From positions 121,267,544 through 121,331,543 of the forward strand of contig OW121852.1 of assembly GCA_933228895.1 (NCBI GenBank): a DNA stretch of 64,000 bases, given 5' to 3'. Below the pieces are notes generated by a model, which was not told the origin of the DNA, searched no databases, and worked only from the letters and a program-made list of their open reading frames with translations. Origin of the DNA: Platycnemis pennipes. Taxonomy: Eukaryota; Arthropoda; Insecta; Odonata; Platycnemididae. Below, piece after piece: positions 34,124-44,860 of this stretch (the first letter of the stretch is position 1; each line of letters begins with the position of its first letter). A program made the translations under genes and the position numbers.

Positions 34124-35975
34124 CACCTCAATAGCATCCACAAGTTTTCTTGCTCCATATAGATATAGCAGATGCTTCTATTAAGTACAAAAATTATTTC
34201 AATGACTACTGCTGCATTTGATGCACCGAGAAGAACGAAAAAAATGTACCAATAATTCCATGGCTAGGAATGGGTGGAGAACCTCGTCCAGGCTGTTCCC
34301 ACGTCTCTGTGCAAGAGCAAAAGGATTATGTAAATTTGAAAGGAGAAAGCGATATTTGTGATCAATCTCTGAATTTAGAATGGAACTTAGTTTTTGTAGG
34401 TAAACGTAAAATATGATAATGAATGTTACTATCGTAATGTAGGATAGTCTTTTGGCAGCTGATGATGTTTGTTAAATTTTACTTTGAACAGCATTTTGAA
34501 TAAAATTTCCTGATGAAACGAAATAATACTCCGTTATCATTATTTGTGTGATGAACATCCATGTCTCGGTTAATGAGATCTGTTGACAACGCCAATGAAG
34601 GTGAACAATCATATTCCGTGGTATAATATCTTGCGCTACGCATTAGTGTGGCCTAATTATTCAGAAATACCTTGTCAAGGCATAAAATAGTACAGTGGTA
34701 ATTGAGGTTATTTATGATCTTCTCGTCGGAGCGCGAGTTGGCGGACTAAAAATTTAATGCTGAATTTAATGAGATATTGAGATGCGGTTAATAAATTTTC
34801 ACTTTATGATTCCCAGCTTGCTTATATCATCACGTCTAACCCGTTTACTGAGGTTCTTTTTGATTAGTATTTGCAATGAAAACATTTCTCGGAATGAGTT
34901 TCACAGTGGTGAGAATGAAATGTTTCAGCTATTTATAACAACGTCAAATCCTTTTTCTTGGTGCTTACCCATTCTGTCGTAGTTCATCAGCCTGGTTCTG
35001 TATAGCTTTACAGTTAACACTAGCTTTGGTATACTTATCCCTGTATCTCTCCTGAGTACTGCTCTACTAATTATAGAGCGGGCGGTGATAACATTAGATA
35101 TGATCTCACTAATTTGTGCTCTGATTAGTTTGTATCTTTTGTGTAGCGTATTATTTAACTTTTTTTAACATATCGATATTTCCAATTCCAAGATGCTAAA
35201 ATGTGCACAGTTGAATTATTCCCATCCTACTCTTTTTCTCAATTTAAGAAAGTGAGCTGCTTGAAATTTTGAACTTCCACCCTTGCTTCCGCTTGGAATT
35301 GTTTGTGATTTCCTCAACCCAACTAAGTTAAGCACGAGCATAAATATGTGTGGAAGAAAAACCGCGCACTTGAAACACCTTTCTGCTAAAATTTAACTAG
35401 TACTAACATTTTCCTAACATATTTAACAGTGTTTAGGTACAGTTGTTTTATGGCGAACTTATAGAAACGTGAGCATACCCTCTCAATTCAATTTCTGATG
35501 TTAGACGTCGATGGCTGAGAGTTCATTGATAGTCTCCCGTTTATGAGAATGCTGTGAAAAAATAAAACGAGAACCGAGTACCTTGATCAATTGATATCAG
35601 CTCCACAGTTAGCTGTTATATTTATAAGCTTCGTAAAAACATAAAACAAGAATCGTCGAAGCTCTCAGAGGAAGACGTCGAGTTTTTGCATTGAAAGAAT
35701 TACGTAGTGATTCCATATTAGTGGACTTTTAGCATTTCAGAGTGGTATTTCAGACTTAAATAATATCAGTGGTCTTAAAAAATTTCTTTTGAAAGAAAAT
35801 AAGAAGGGTTCTTCCCCAATCACTTTGGAGAGGTGACGTAGGATAAAAGTTTGAGTCGTTAAGAACCCGGATAATCAACGCTAACATTACCGGGCGCGTT
35901 GGTCGTAACCCAACCAGTGCTTTTATAAGACCTTCAACTTGAGAGAGTTACACCGGAGGCGCCCATTCACCTCGC
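34124..35975. other. Gene-free background
   Basis: AT-rich. No repeats recognised apart from low-level similarity to common words. A 66-codon frame at 34782-34982 has no motif. Confidence 0.55.
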
Positions 35976-36220
35976 ACATAATCCTCCCCCTCCCCCCCCT
36001 CTCTTCTCCTTCAGACATTCCCCCACCCCAACACGGTCTCCTCTTTCCTCTTCGTCCTCCTCACCATCCTAACCTCACGTCACACCATCACATACTTCCA
36101 TCTTATTACGTAGTTTAACCATAGTCTCTCTCTTTACTCCCTATCCAGCCTTCACTTCGACTTCCATTTCACTATTTCCCCCTCACCATTTTTTCTTTCG
36201 CGGCCGTCGCCACCATTAGT
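35976..36220. repeat. C/T-rich tract
   Basis: Plus-strand pyrimidine-rich (CTCCCCCTCCCCCCCCTCTC at about 35985-36004), followed by CT- and CA-rich DNA. It has no coding evidence. Confidence 0.55.
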
Positions 36221-38330
36221 TTGGTCATATATGGTTACGAGAGTGCCACATATCCAAGGCGCAGTCCTCCCTTAACTTACGAGTGAGAATTTGCCAAGTA
36301 GAATATGAAACAACATTGTTGCGGAGGGACGTGGGATCGACATGAATCAAATTTGCAGCCTATCAAGATTGTCTTCTTCTATCCTGCAATTTTTCTGTTG
36401 TAAAAATATTATTTTTTCATGAACATATCATCTTACATATCTGATGTTGTGAGCAGCCTCATAATTTCCAATCCAAATATTTATTTTATATTTTTACTCT
36501 GGCATTCAACCATTTTGAGCGAAGAGTCAAAATTCAAGCATCCCAACATGCCAGCAAAATCTTGTCGTTTTTCACTGTAATCGCTATCGGAATAACCTAT
36601 AAGGAGACCTACGAATATTCGGGTATTTGCCGCTGTCATACACCCTAATACTCTTAGGTAATAATCATACCCTAATACTTTTATGCACTAATAATTCCCC
36701 CTAATCTCTCAGGTAATATTAAGAATGAGCCGCGAAAGCTTAAACGGAGGAGTAATCTATAATCTCCTAGCCCCCATTCAGCTAAAGTATTATGATTTTA
36801 CTTCTTCTGTACACGTAACATTTCCAAAAATGTGGCTACGGGTTACTTTTAAGGGGAAATATTTTTACTAATAATTATTTTCTGAACTATCCAAAACCAT
36901 GGCTGAATCAATCAGGCAATCATTAAGCTGATGGGGCACAAAATGACGTGATTGCTTCTGCCGCTGATCTGCCTCTTCAATATAACCCTGCACTGTCTGC
37001 TAATTTATTTTCTTCCCTTCCATTCTGTTTTGTGCATTTGCATTTTCTTTCTCCTTCTTATTCTCTCTTCTAGAGTCTCTTGTCCTCCCAACTCCCCTTC
37101 GGTATCATTCAGGCTCTCTTATACTTCCGACGGTTTTTCTTTAAAGCAATCGTACCCCAGAGGAATTGGCGAAGAGAAGAGGGATGATAGTGCTTCAGCA
37201 CCACGCCCCACTTCACCCCATATGCAGATTGAAACTATCAAGGGAGTGCCCCAATCTTGCTTAAGTAAGTCTCGACGCTTGCTTTAATTCGAGAAGTTTC
37301 GCGAGTCATTGGAAAGAAGTCCAATTGAGATTGGTTATGGCACTCTAGAGACGCATCTGTTTAGTTTCGTACGCATAGGTGTTTTTGACCGATTATTTGT
37401 ATTTCAACTGATTGGATTCTCTTTAGAAATCATTTAGTCGTTCGTATTTCTTCTTTTTTCAAGTAGATTTTTTACCGCTGGGTGATTGCGTTTTCTACAT
37501 TTTTCTAATGGAATATCAAGGAAAGACTTGGCTACATCCCTCTGTTCATTTTTATTAACCGTTGGATTAACCTCTAGGAAATGGCAAGAAATAAGGAGGT
37601 AATTTTTGCTAGTTTCTTTCCTCAAGAGGAAAACTTTTGAATTGGAGAACATATGAGTGGAGGCAGAGAAATGATTTGACAGTTAACCGTGGGTATTAGA
37701 TTTGAATGCTCCTGAATCCATCTTTTGATTTTAAGTATGCAGCTCAGCATTCATTGGAAGTTTAGCTTGTTAAATATGTCGCCGTGACGGAAAACGATTT
37801 CACCCTCTTAGCGGTTTGCAGAACTCTGGGACTCACATCTAAAGGCTCTCGTTTAACGGCATCATATAACTTTGGAAGTTGCACATTGAAGTCTTAGCGG
37901 GGTTCACTTGTGTGGCAGCCCGAAAGTGCTTACAGTAGTCCGTATTTTTGCACGCTTTAGCTTCTCAAACTCCTTAATTGGTATCGCCATTCACGTATTT
38001 CCGAATAAGCACTCGAAAAGAACGGGAAAAGTGCGTGCAGAAATCAGGCGACTTCTTGGGTTAGTCACTTTTTTACCCTCAAGTCAAACAAAAATATGTT
38101 TTCGAGATCATTGGCATTAAAATCATCGCCACTCCACGGAGGAATTCGATTTAGCGGATCAATTTTCCGAGCTTTAAAAACTTCCCTCGAGAGGAATTTT
38201 AGTGCTCCCCTTCCTTCTCAATTCCTATCTCATCCATACCTCATTCAGAATTTTCTCAAATCTCCCAAGTATAACTTGAATATGTTTCCTCACTCTTAAC
38301 CGTTAATACACGAATGTTAAAGAAATTTTA
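36221..38330. other. Gene-free background
   Basis: AT-rich. The 111-codon plus frame at 36952-37287 begins with a Leu/Phe-rich, signal-peptide-like stretch produced by T-rich DNA and has no domain. I do not call it a gene. Confidence 0.5.
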
Positions 38331-38660
38331 TTTTTTATTTTCTCCGTCTATCTCCACTCCCTCCCCACCCTTCTCCCCCGCCTACTATCTCGCTCTCTGG
38401 GGAAGATATAAATCCGACTATATTCTCCGTTGCTTGGAAACCTAGTCCATTAGTCTGATTGGCTTGGAGGAATTCGCTCGCGTGTGACAGTAGGCGTGGG
38501 GCAACGAGGTCTTGGGCGGTTGCCGTGGGGAGGGGGAGGAACTTTGAGCCACTGAAGGGTGGAAGGGGAGACATGGGGGTCGTTTCTTCGCAGTGCCTAC
38601 TCATTTCTTGAGATTCACAGCCATCCCCACCCTCACCCGTTTCACCCTTTCTCGGTTACC
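38331..38660. other. Pyrimidine-rich segment with a GC-rich centre
   Basis: C/T-rich at 38340-38400 and 38620-38660. The centre (38440-38560) is G-rich and moderately CpG-containing. Frames of 65-89 codons are compositional. Confidence 0.4.
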
Positions 38661-39140
38661 ATGACTGCCTATCTTTATTCACACAGGTTAGACAAGGCTC
38701 TTAATTTTTCCGCACAACACGCCAGTTCAAAACAGGTAACAAGGCGGTTGTGCTGACAAATGGTCAGTTTTGGATTCACTGATTGTAAATTTATAATGTT
38801 TTACTGATGGAATTAAATTTACCACCTGCTATTTTTATATGCATTTTTGAGTGCTTTATGGTCGCAGTGGAGAAATACTACCTTGCTCTAAACAGGACCA
38901 TATCTTTTTGAGAAAAATCAATAATTTTATGGATATAATATTTTCTATTCTCTAATTGGCTTCATATTGTCCCAGAACCAACTATCTTCGTAACACCCAG
39001 TAAAATTCTAAATTAGATCTTCAATCTGTGTTTTAAAAAGTTTTAAGTAATTTTTCGTGTTATAATACGTTTAGCGGAGGCGTTTTTAATTGTGTTAACC
39101 TCATCGGTTCCATGCATTGCGTAGAAACTGACAGTAGCTT
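38661..39140. other. Gene-free background
   Basis: AT-rich, nothing recognised. Confidence 0.5.
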
Positions 39141-39159
39141 ATTTCTAAGCTGCAGTTTT

Positions 39160-39440
39160 CACCTAACGAGGTAGCACGCAAGATATTCCCGGCGTTCACT
39201 AAATGGCTTGATGCAGGCAGTCCTCCCGCAAAAGCAGTTTATGGACTCGCCGATAATTAAATGTGCTAATTGAGCTTCTCTTTTCGCCACTTCATTTAAC
39301 ACTACTTAAAAGGCTAGAAATTCTTACTCCTCGGGCGGAGAATCCGACAGAAAGGCCTAACTCAACGGCTTTGACCCTGCTCACGTTCATGCCTCAATAT
39401 TTGATGAACATATTAATTACACGAGTGAAATTGATTTGGC
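39160..39440. promoter_or_regulatory. Candidate cis-regulatory patch
   Basis: Balanced composition with clustered homeodomain-type cores: CGATAATTAAATG and GTGCTAATTGAGC around 39249-39276, after a GC-balanced stretch (TTCCCGGCGTTCACTAAATG). There is no coding frame beyond 60 codons. Function is inferred only from motif clustering and contrast with the AT-rich flanks. Confidence 0.2.
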
Positions 39441-39900
39441 GATAAAAAAAATCATGACATTGCTACATAAATGAACCCTTTATATCACAAACTAATTCAT
39501 GTAGCTAACATCTTTGCCCTCATAACCTCAATCCAGTGATAATTAGTGAAATTGTTAGATTTAGCGACATATTTATTGTTTACTAATGGTTCATCAGATA
39601 TTTGAGGGTGTGATATCCGTCTGATATCAGATGATAATTGTAAATGGGATACGTCTTTGCACGAGAAAATTTTATTCACCCCCATTGCATTTGACAGTAA
39701 GCATCAACTCGAGGTATTTTTCTGCGTATCCCTTGAAATGTTGAGAAACCAATTCCTTCATTACATACACCCAAATTTAGTTCTCTTCCCAGCTCTACTA
39801 ATGAAGTATTTTTCTTAACTTTGGGATTTATAGCCTTACCCATCAGTGGACGCCAAAAATAGCAGTCATGAGTGGACTGCTTTGAAGGCACTCCTGCGCT
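39441..39900. other. Gene-free background
   Basis: AT-rich. A 108-codon minus frame (39676-40002) spans its end but carries no recognisable motif. Confidence 0.45.
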
Positions 39901-39929
39901 GGCAGAACTGAATCTATTTTTCGCATTTG

Positions 39930-40600
39930 GAAAAAATGTATCCGGCCGTTGGGAGGCATTCCTCGACGCGAATCCATCGCTCGGCATTGATTCCATTGCC
40001 ATGCAATGCCTTTAATATCATTCAGTCCCCACTCTTGTCGTCGTCCACACCCCCTCCCCCAGGGTCATTTAATGCAATCAAATGCACCGATTTAACGGAT
40101 CGTAAAATACGCCCGGGATTCGGCTCGACTTATTTGTTTCGCCTTTTGGTTCACGCCACGTCAAAATTTTAGCCCCGGGGTGCGAAAGTGTTAGAGATAG
40201 GCTCACTAATTAAATCCCGTTAATTATGAAAACGCGTGAGGTAGTGTTGGTGGTGGTAATGGTGGTGGCGGCTGAGGCCAGCTAAAGGAGTGAACGAGAG
40301 AGGGAGAGAGTTCAGTGATTTGCCCTCGGTTTCCCTGCACACGCAGGTAATGAATATAAAATCAACAAGAGTAATGAGGGATGCGCCCAGCTGGGTTGAT
40401 TTTGCGCTCTCTCGTGTGCTTAACCCCAATGTCTGGCCATTTAGGTTCCGCTTTAATTCCTCCCCAGCGATCCGCGATTAAACAGATGGTCGGTTCATTT
40501 CGTCCGTCCCGCGATTCACATGCGGAGGCATGGCTTGATATTCGCATCATTATATCCCTGGTGAAATACACGGAGTGGACAGGTCAGTTGCTTGAGTTTA
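39930..40600. promoter_or_regulatory. Candidate cis-regulatory patch
   Basis: About 650 bases of even composition with TTAATTATG (40210-40220), several CAATCA/ATTTA words and moderate CpG, flanked by AT-rich DNA. A short GGTGGTGG-type run lies at 40248-40271. The open frames on both strands (63-81 codons) are mutually inconsistent, so non-coding conservation is likelier than exons. Confidence 0.25.
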
Positions 40601-41330
40601 AAGCTAGTGGAACTCTTTGCTGAGGCGTGAAAAATCCAGAATGTCATTGAAAACTGATGTTAGTTAAAACTCCGTTTCATTACAATGTAATTCAATTGTG
40701 AATGGGATTAATACATCGGTCATAGATACTCCTATCCGCTGTATTGAAATACATAATGTTCTCTGAAAAGGACACCATTCGATGACCTTAACAATGAAGG
40801 CTATGGTGATACTCTTTATATGGCTGACATAATACGCTAGATACGCTAGTACATGGGTCAATGTAAATCTCAGTGCGAAAAATATTCTTTCGCAGCTGGC
40901 TAATTCTGAACGTTTATTACACGAATTTCATAATGAAGAATTCTTTGCTTTGGCAAAAATCAGTGGGCTACACATTAATTGATTTTTATTTTCTGACGAT
41001 ATTCAGCTGCTCATTTTTGTAGACGTGCAGCAATGAATGGCCATAATATTAGACGTGATCTACTCTTAATCATTCGTACGAGCATCCATTTATTTATTTA
41101 CAACGTTGAGAGACGAAAAATCTAACCAACTGACTATATTTTGTCCTACCAGCTGTGTATTCGTCCGGGAAAAAGTTGGCAAAATTTTCATTCCAATTCT
41201 CTAGGTTTGCCTGTTGTCGATCGGTATTTGATGTACAATTAAGTTCGCTCCCGTGCAGTTATAACTAAGGTTTTAGCTGAGAGTGCACCGTGTTACTGTC
41301 GCAAAACCCTTTGATGATGATGCGCATGAT
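40601..41330. other. Gene-free background
   Basis: AT-rich, with no supported feature. Confidence 0.5.
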
Positions 41331-41700
41331 TCTTATCCCGTGATCGAAGCAGCTGCTGTTTCGAGGCAGTGAATGAGTGTCAGCGCTAGCGAATAGCTCG
41401 CGTCACGTAAGCGCGTTTGAGCACCGAATATGACCGCAGGCATCGCCGCTTATGGAAAAATCATTCAGTCCGTATCTGAGAACGGCCGTTGAGTCATAGA
41501 CGCCACATCACAAACAGCGCTTAGAGGAAGTAACGAGCGCAAAAACTCGGCCTGGACACGCTGGCGTGCAGATTGCGGATTCAATTCAAGTGAAATACGC
41601 GAGCGAAATGATGCGTGGATATTATAATCAGGTCGCTATTAATTCGCCGGATCCCCTCATTGTGCGAGTCCTCAAGTGAACTTGGCGTTGTACATCCCCG
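41331..41700. promoter_or_regulatory. CpG-containing patch, candidate enhancer
   Basis: About 370 bases of balanced composition dense in CpG words (AGCGCTAGCGAATAGCTCGCG, GCATCGCCGCTTATGG, GGTCGCTATTAATTCGCC), without any long frame. The lack of coding potential together with the contrast to its flanks suggests a regulatory element or old unmethylated DNA. Confidence 0.3.
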
Positions 41701-42170
41701 GAGTTCTGATCTGTTTCACGATTCAGAACGCTTACCTTTATAATATGTTCTTCGCGATTGTGCTGTATATTTCATAATCACTTTAAAATACATGTAATAC
41801 CATAATCTTCAACCACGTGACTTTTAAACCTTCCTTCGATGGCTAGGTACTGCATTTGCAATTCGACAGTAGATGCTTGGCACAAAATTGCTTGTGCGCG
41901 TTGTTTGCACTGTACTATGTAGGTTGGCGTTTTTATTATTTTTATGCTGTTTTACTGGGCTCAGTACCGCTAGAAAGAATGGGATAAGCCCGGAAATGAA
42001 CTATCTATTGTTTGCTTGTAGTCTTTTAAGGAAATAGTACTTTGGTATTCGAAACTCCCGCATTTCTAATTACTGACAATTCAATATCCAATTGGATAGG
42101 GATCAATGCCAAATCACTGAGAACCACTCCAACAGGTCCCAAGATATGAGCGATTCGCACTTCATGTTAG
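41701..42170. other. Gene-free background
   Basis: AT-rich sequence leading into the repeat nest at 42.2-44.9 kb. Confidence 0.5.
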
Positions 42171-42319
42171 GGGGGCCGCAGACTTGCCTGCGCCATTTGT
42201 AGTTTCACGTGAAGACCTGGTGTCACTCAGCGTGAGTTTGATTATGCGTGTTGAAAGGCTTCTCCAGGACGTGAACCCGGGACATTCTGCCTATAGCCTA
42301 ACTCACTTATCCCCTCGAG
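42171..42319 (-). mobile_element. tRNA-derived SINE (family C), 5' part
   Basis: On the minus strand an A-box-like region (GGGATAAGTGAGTTAGGCTA, 42313-42294) and a B box GGGTTCACGTCC (42279-42268) lie at tRNA-like spacing. They are followed by GGAGAAGCCTTTCAACACG. The body differs from families A and D. Its 5' end touches the hAT-like MITE at 42320, so the MITE probably landed at, or was used as a target by, this SINE's edge. Confidence 0.55.
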
Positions 42320-42579
42320 CAGTGTTTCACAATCGGTAGAACGCGTCCCACTTGTGGAACTTCAAAGTTTTGTGGGTGGAACTCGAGCCGGTTGGAATAC
42401 GCTCCCCGCCCTTAACTTCTGCGAGAATACCGTGAATAGATGCGTGCGCAACGTACATTTTTGCTTGCATGCACGTGAAAAGGCGGAAACAACTGAACTT
42501 CTCCTTTTTACCTTGGTCGGACTTGTCTTTACTAAGGATTGAAAATGAGATGAAATACGCAAAAGGCTGAGAAACACTG
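42320..42579. mobile_element. hAT-like MITE
   Basis: The left terminus CAGTGTTTCACAATCGG (from 42320) and the inverse of the right terminus, CAGTGTTTCTCAGCCTT (42579 inward), agree at 11 of the first 12 bases. They match the CAGTGTTTC-type ends typical of hAT transposons. Flanks CCCTCGAG (42312-42319) and CCCTTGAC (42580-42587) match at 6 of 8, fitting the 8-bp duplication of hAT elements after some mutation. The 260-bp body keeps frames open on both strands, but no transposase motif (RW, BED finger or hATC) is visible. Confidence 0.75.
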
Positions 42580-42720
42580 CCCTTGACGACCACACCGTCC
42601 AATACCCTTACCCGTTATGTTAATAAATTTTGGCTACATACGCAAAAGGCTGAGAAACACTGCCCTTGACGACCACACCGTCCAATACCCTTACCCGTTA
42701 TGTTAATAAATTTTGGCTAC
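42555..42720. repeat. Perfect 83-bp tandem duplication
   Basis: 42555-42637 and 42638-42720 are identical, unit ATACGCAAAAGGCTGAGAAA... to ...AATTTTGGCTAC. The unit contains the last 25 bases of the hAT-like MITE, including its right inverted repeat, plus 58 bases of flank. Both copies therefore carry a MITE right end. No difference was seen between copies, so the event is recent or is an assembly artefact. Confidence 0.9.
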
Positions 42721-43400
42721 ATTTCATTTGCACTACTTTTTGGGTCTTTCAGTTATATTTCCAAAAGAGAAGATTAAAATAATTGATATATTTCTTCACG
42801 AAAAGTTGTGAAGTGAAGAATTATTTCACCTTTTAGAAATCATGAGGACTTCATGGTTAACTTACTGTTTACGCCATCGCCCAACTATCCTAAGAATGGT
42901 TTCATGTATATCTCTCTATTTGGTTCTGTTATCGGAAAAGTACTGATTTGGTAATGATGTAGTACCGGCAATGAGAGGGAAATAGCCATTTTATACAACA
43001 ATACTGTTTACTACTTATTGCAGAGCGTATGTGCATTGTTTTTGACAACATATTTTTGATCATTAAGGCCATAATGCAGTAAAATGTTATCATGGAAAGA
43101 ATATCGCTAGATTTAAGACCCGTGCCAGAGACTTTGAAGGGAATACGATATTTTGTTCCTGAGGTCTGCATTAAGGAATCGGTGATGGAAGAAGATAAAC
43201 TCGATTTATTTACTTGTTCTTGAAACCCTCAGAAAAAAACCAAGCGTAGTAAACCCAGATAAAAGAAAAGTGATAACATTTGACTACTGAAAGTTACGAA
43301 TTGGAATAATCACGCCGCATTTTTGGCTACGTTCCATGGTGTGGATTCTCAAATAACACTTGATCAAAGAAAGTGTTTTCTGCAATTTACTTTCATTATA
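42721..43400. other. Gene-free background
   Basis: AT-rich DNA between the duplication and the next SINE. A minus frame of 80 codons (42929-43171) is featureless. Confidence 0.5.
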
Positions 43401-43408
43401 TCAGATAG

Positions 43409-43680
43409 AGGGGTCGTGGTGGCTTACTGGGTGAAGTGCAGCACAACGGACCGGTTTGTCCCGGGTTCAAATCCGCGAGAATCCTCTCTGGACACTATCA
43501 CCTGAAAACCTAGAAATGCGATTTTCTGATTGCCAGAACTTTGCTGGAAAACGCAGGTGGTCCAGGGAAAGGAACTGGCCACCCCTACCTCGAATATGTG
43601 AATTTCACACGCCAATGGATAGTACGGGGTGGTCTTTACCCTCACCTATCAAAAAAGTCTTCGAGTTGAACACTGAGTCA
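43409..43680 (+). mobile_element. SINE family A copy
   Basis: The tRNA-like head has an A-box region TGGCTTACTGGGTGAAGTGC (43418-43437) and a B box GGGTTCAAATCC (43462-43473). Shared body landmarks follow: TCTCTGGACACT, GGGAAAGGAACTGGCC, CCCCTACCTCGAATATGTGA, ATTTCACACGCC. The 3' end is CCCTCACCTATC, then TCTTCGAGTTGAACACTGAG. It corresponds to the minus-strand copy at 28344-28600 over its whole length and to the older copy at 23735. It has no protein capacity and would be transcribed by RNA polymerase III from the internal boxes. Confidence 0.85.
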
Positions 43681-43849
43681 AATCACTTAGTTGTCACTTA
43701 TTAAAATTATTTTTAGTTAGTTTCCTCGTATATATTATGGCTAGAAAAGCTAGGTAACTTTTGCAAAATGTATCAGTTATGCATTGAGCTCCCATTTAAC
43801 GTTTGATTTCATTGGATATTTTGAATATTGGCTGTTCGGGATTGGAGCA

Positions 43850-44520
43850 GGCGTTGGCGAGTGTCCTCCCCTTGTCTCCTACCCAACTAAGTCCTCGCCC
43901 CGCTTCCGAGAAGGGAGCAAGAGATGCAAGGCCCTTTATATACCTTGCAGGCTCCCCCCTTTCAGCCTCCCCCCGAGCCCTCCGCTCATGCGTCCCTCGT
44001 TTATGAGCACCCTTCCCTTCGCCCCCAACCCTTTCCCCCTCCCTCAAACATCCCTCCCTCCAACATCCCTCCCTCCCTCTTCCCCTCCCTCCCCTCGATC
44101 TTTTCACACCCCCGCCCTGCTCAAGGCGGTATGACCTCTCCCATGCGCAAGAAAACCCCTTTTACCTTGCAACACAGCCTTCCCTCCTCTAACCCCCGCG
44201 ACCAATCCTTAAACAGCAAATCGCGCTGGCGCCCCTTACATTCAACGGAGTACGCAATCGCAGAAATTATTCTCCCCCCCTCACCCCCCGTCCACCCTCC
44301 TTACCGCCAGTCCCCCTACCCCCTTCTCTTTCACCCCTTTCGCTCCCCTCACCCTATGCCTCCTCCATCTCATTAATTAACCCGCCTTCTCCTCCCTCTC
44401 TACGCTCCCAGACGCTACCCCTCCGCCCTCACCGCTCCGCGGCTCCTGCCGCGTCTTCGCCTCCCCTTTACCCTCCACTAACCCTCTCCTTCCCCTCTAA
44501 TCTCTCCCCTTCCTAGCTGT
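43850..44520. repeat. Long C-rich tract with a short minisatellite
   Basis: About 650 bases rich in C and T on the plus strand. At 44036-44080 a 15-16 base unit of the type CATCCCTCCCTCCAA repeats two to three times. Frames up to 150 codons plus and 103 minus stay open by composition, with Pro/Ser/Leu or Arg/Gly/Glu bias and no domain. An AAGGCGGTATGACC patch near 44123 interrupts the run. Confidence 0.65.
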
Positions 44521-44600
44521 TTCACTTCCTTCGTCCCCGTCCCATCCTGCTTCCAAAATACTTCGAGCAGAGTATGTAATACACCTGTCTGTAAAAGAAA

Positions 44601-44860
44601 CTCGGGTTGGTGTGGTGGTATGAGTACTGGCTTCCCATTCTGAGGGTCGGGGTTCGAATTCCGGCAGTTGCAGAGATTTGCCTGTGGTATACCGGTCTTA
44701 CTTGAGTGTTGTGGGGAAGATACTTAAGTACACCATTCCGTCCGTCGAATGGGACGTTAAATCGCGGATCACTTGGTGTTTCCATTTAGAGTAGCGTAAC
44801 GACGACGCTGGGTTTCTCTCCATCCTTAATTCACTCCTTATGAAAACCCTACCTGTACCC
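44601..44860 (+). mobile_element. tRNA-derived SINE (family D)
   Basis: The A-box region GTGTGGTGGTATGAGTACTGG (44610-44630) and B box GGTTCGAATTCC (44651-44662) make a tRNA-like head. The body that follows (ATTCCGTCCGTCGAATGGGA, GACGTTAAATCGCGG, CACTTGGTGTTTCC, GACGACGCTGGGTTTCTCTC) has the look of a widespread arthropod SINE body, which I recall only in general terms. The 3' limit is approximate. The minus-strand 143-codon frame that overlaps it (44698-45129) is a shadow. Confidence 0.7.

Noticed and set aside
43924..44376. 150-codon Pro/Ser-rich plus frame
   Set aside because: Low-complexity C-rich tract with a minisatellite; mirror frame on the minus strand.
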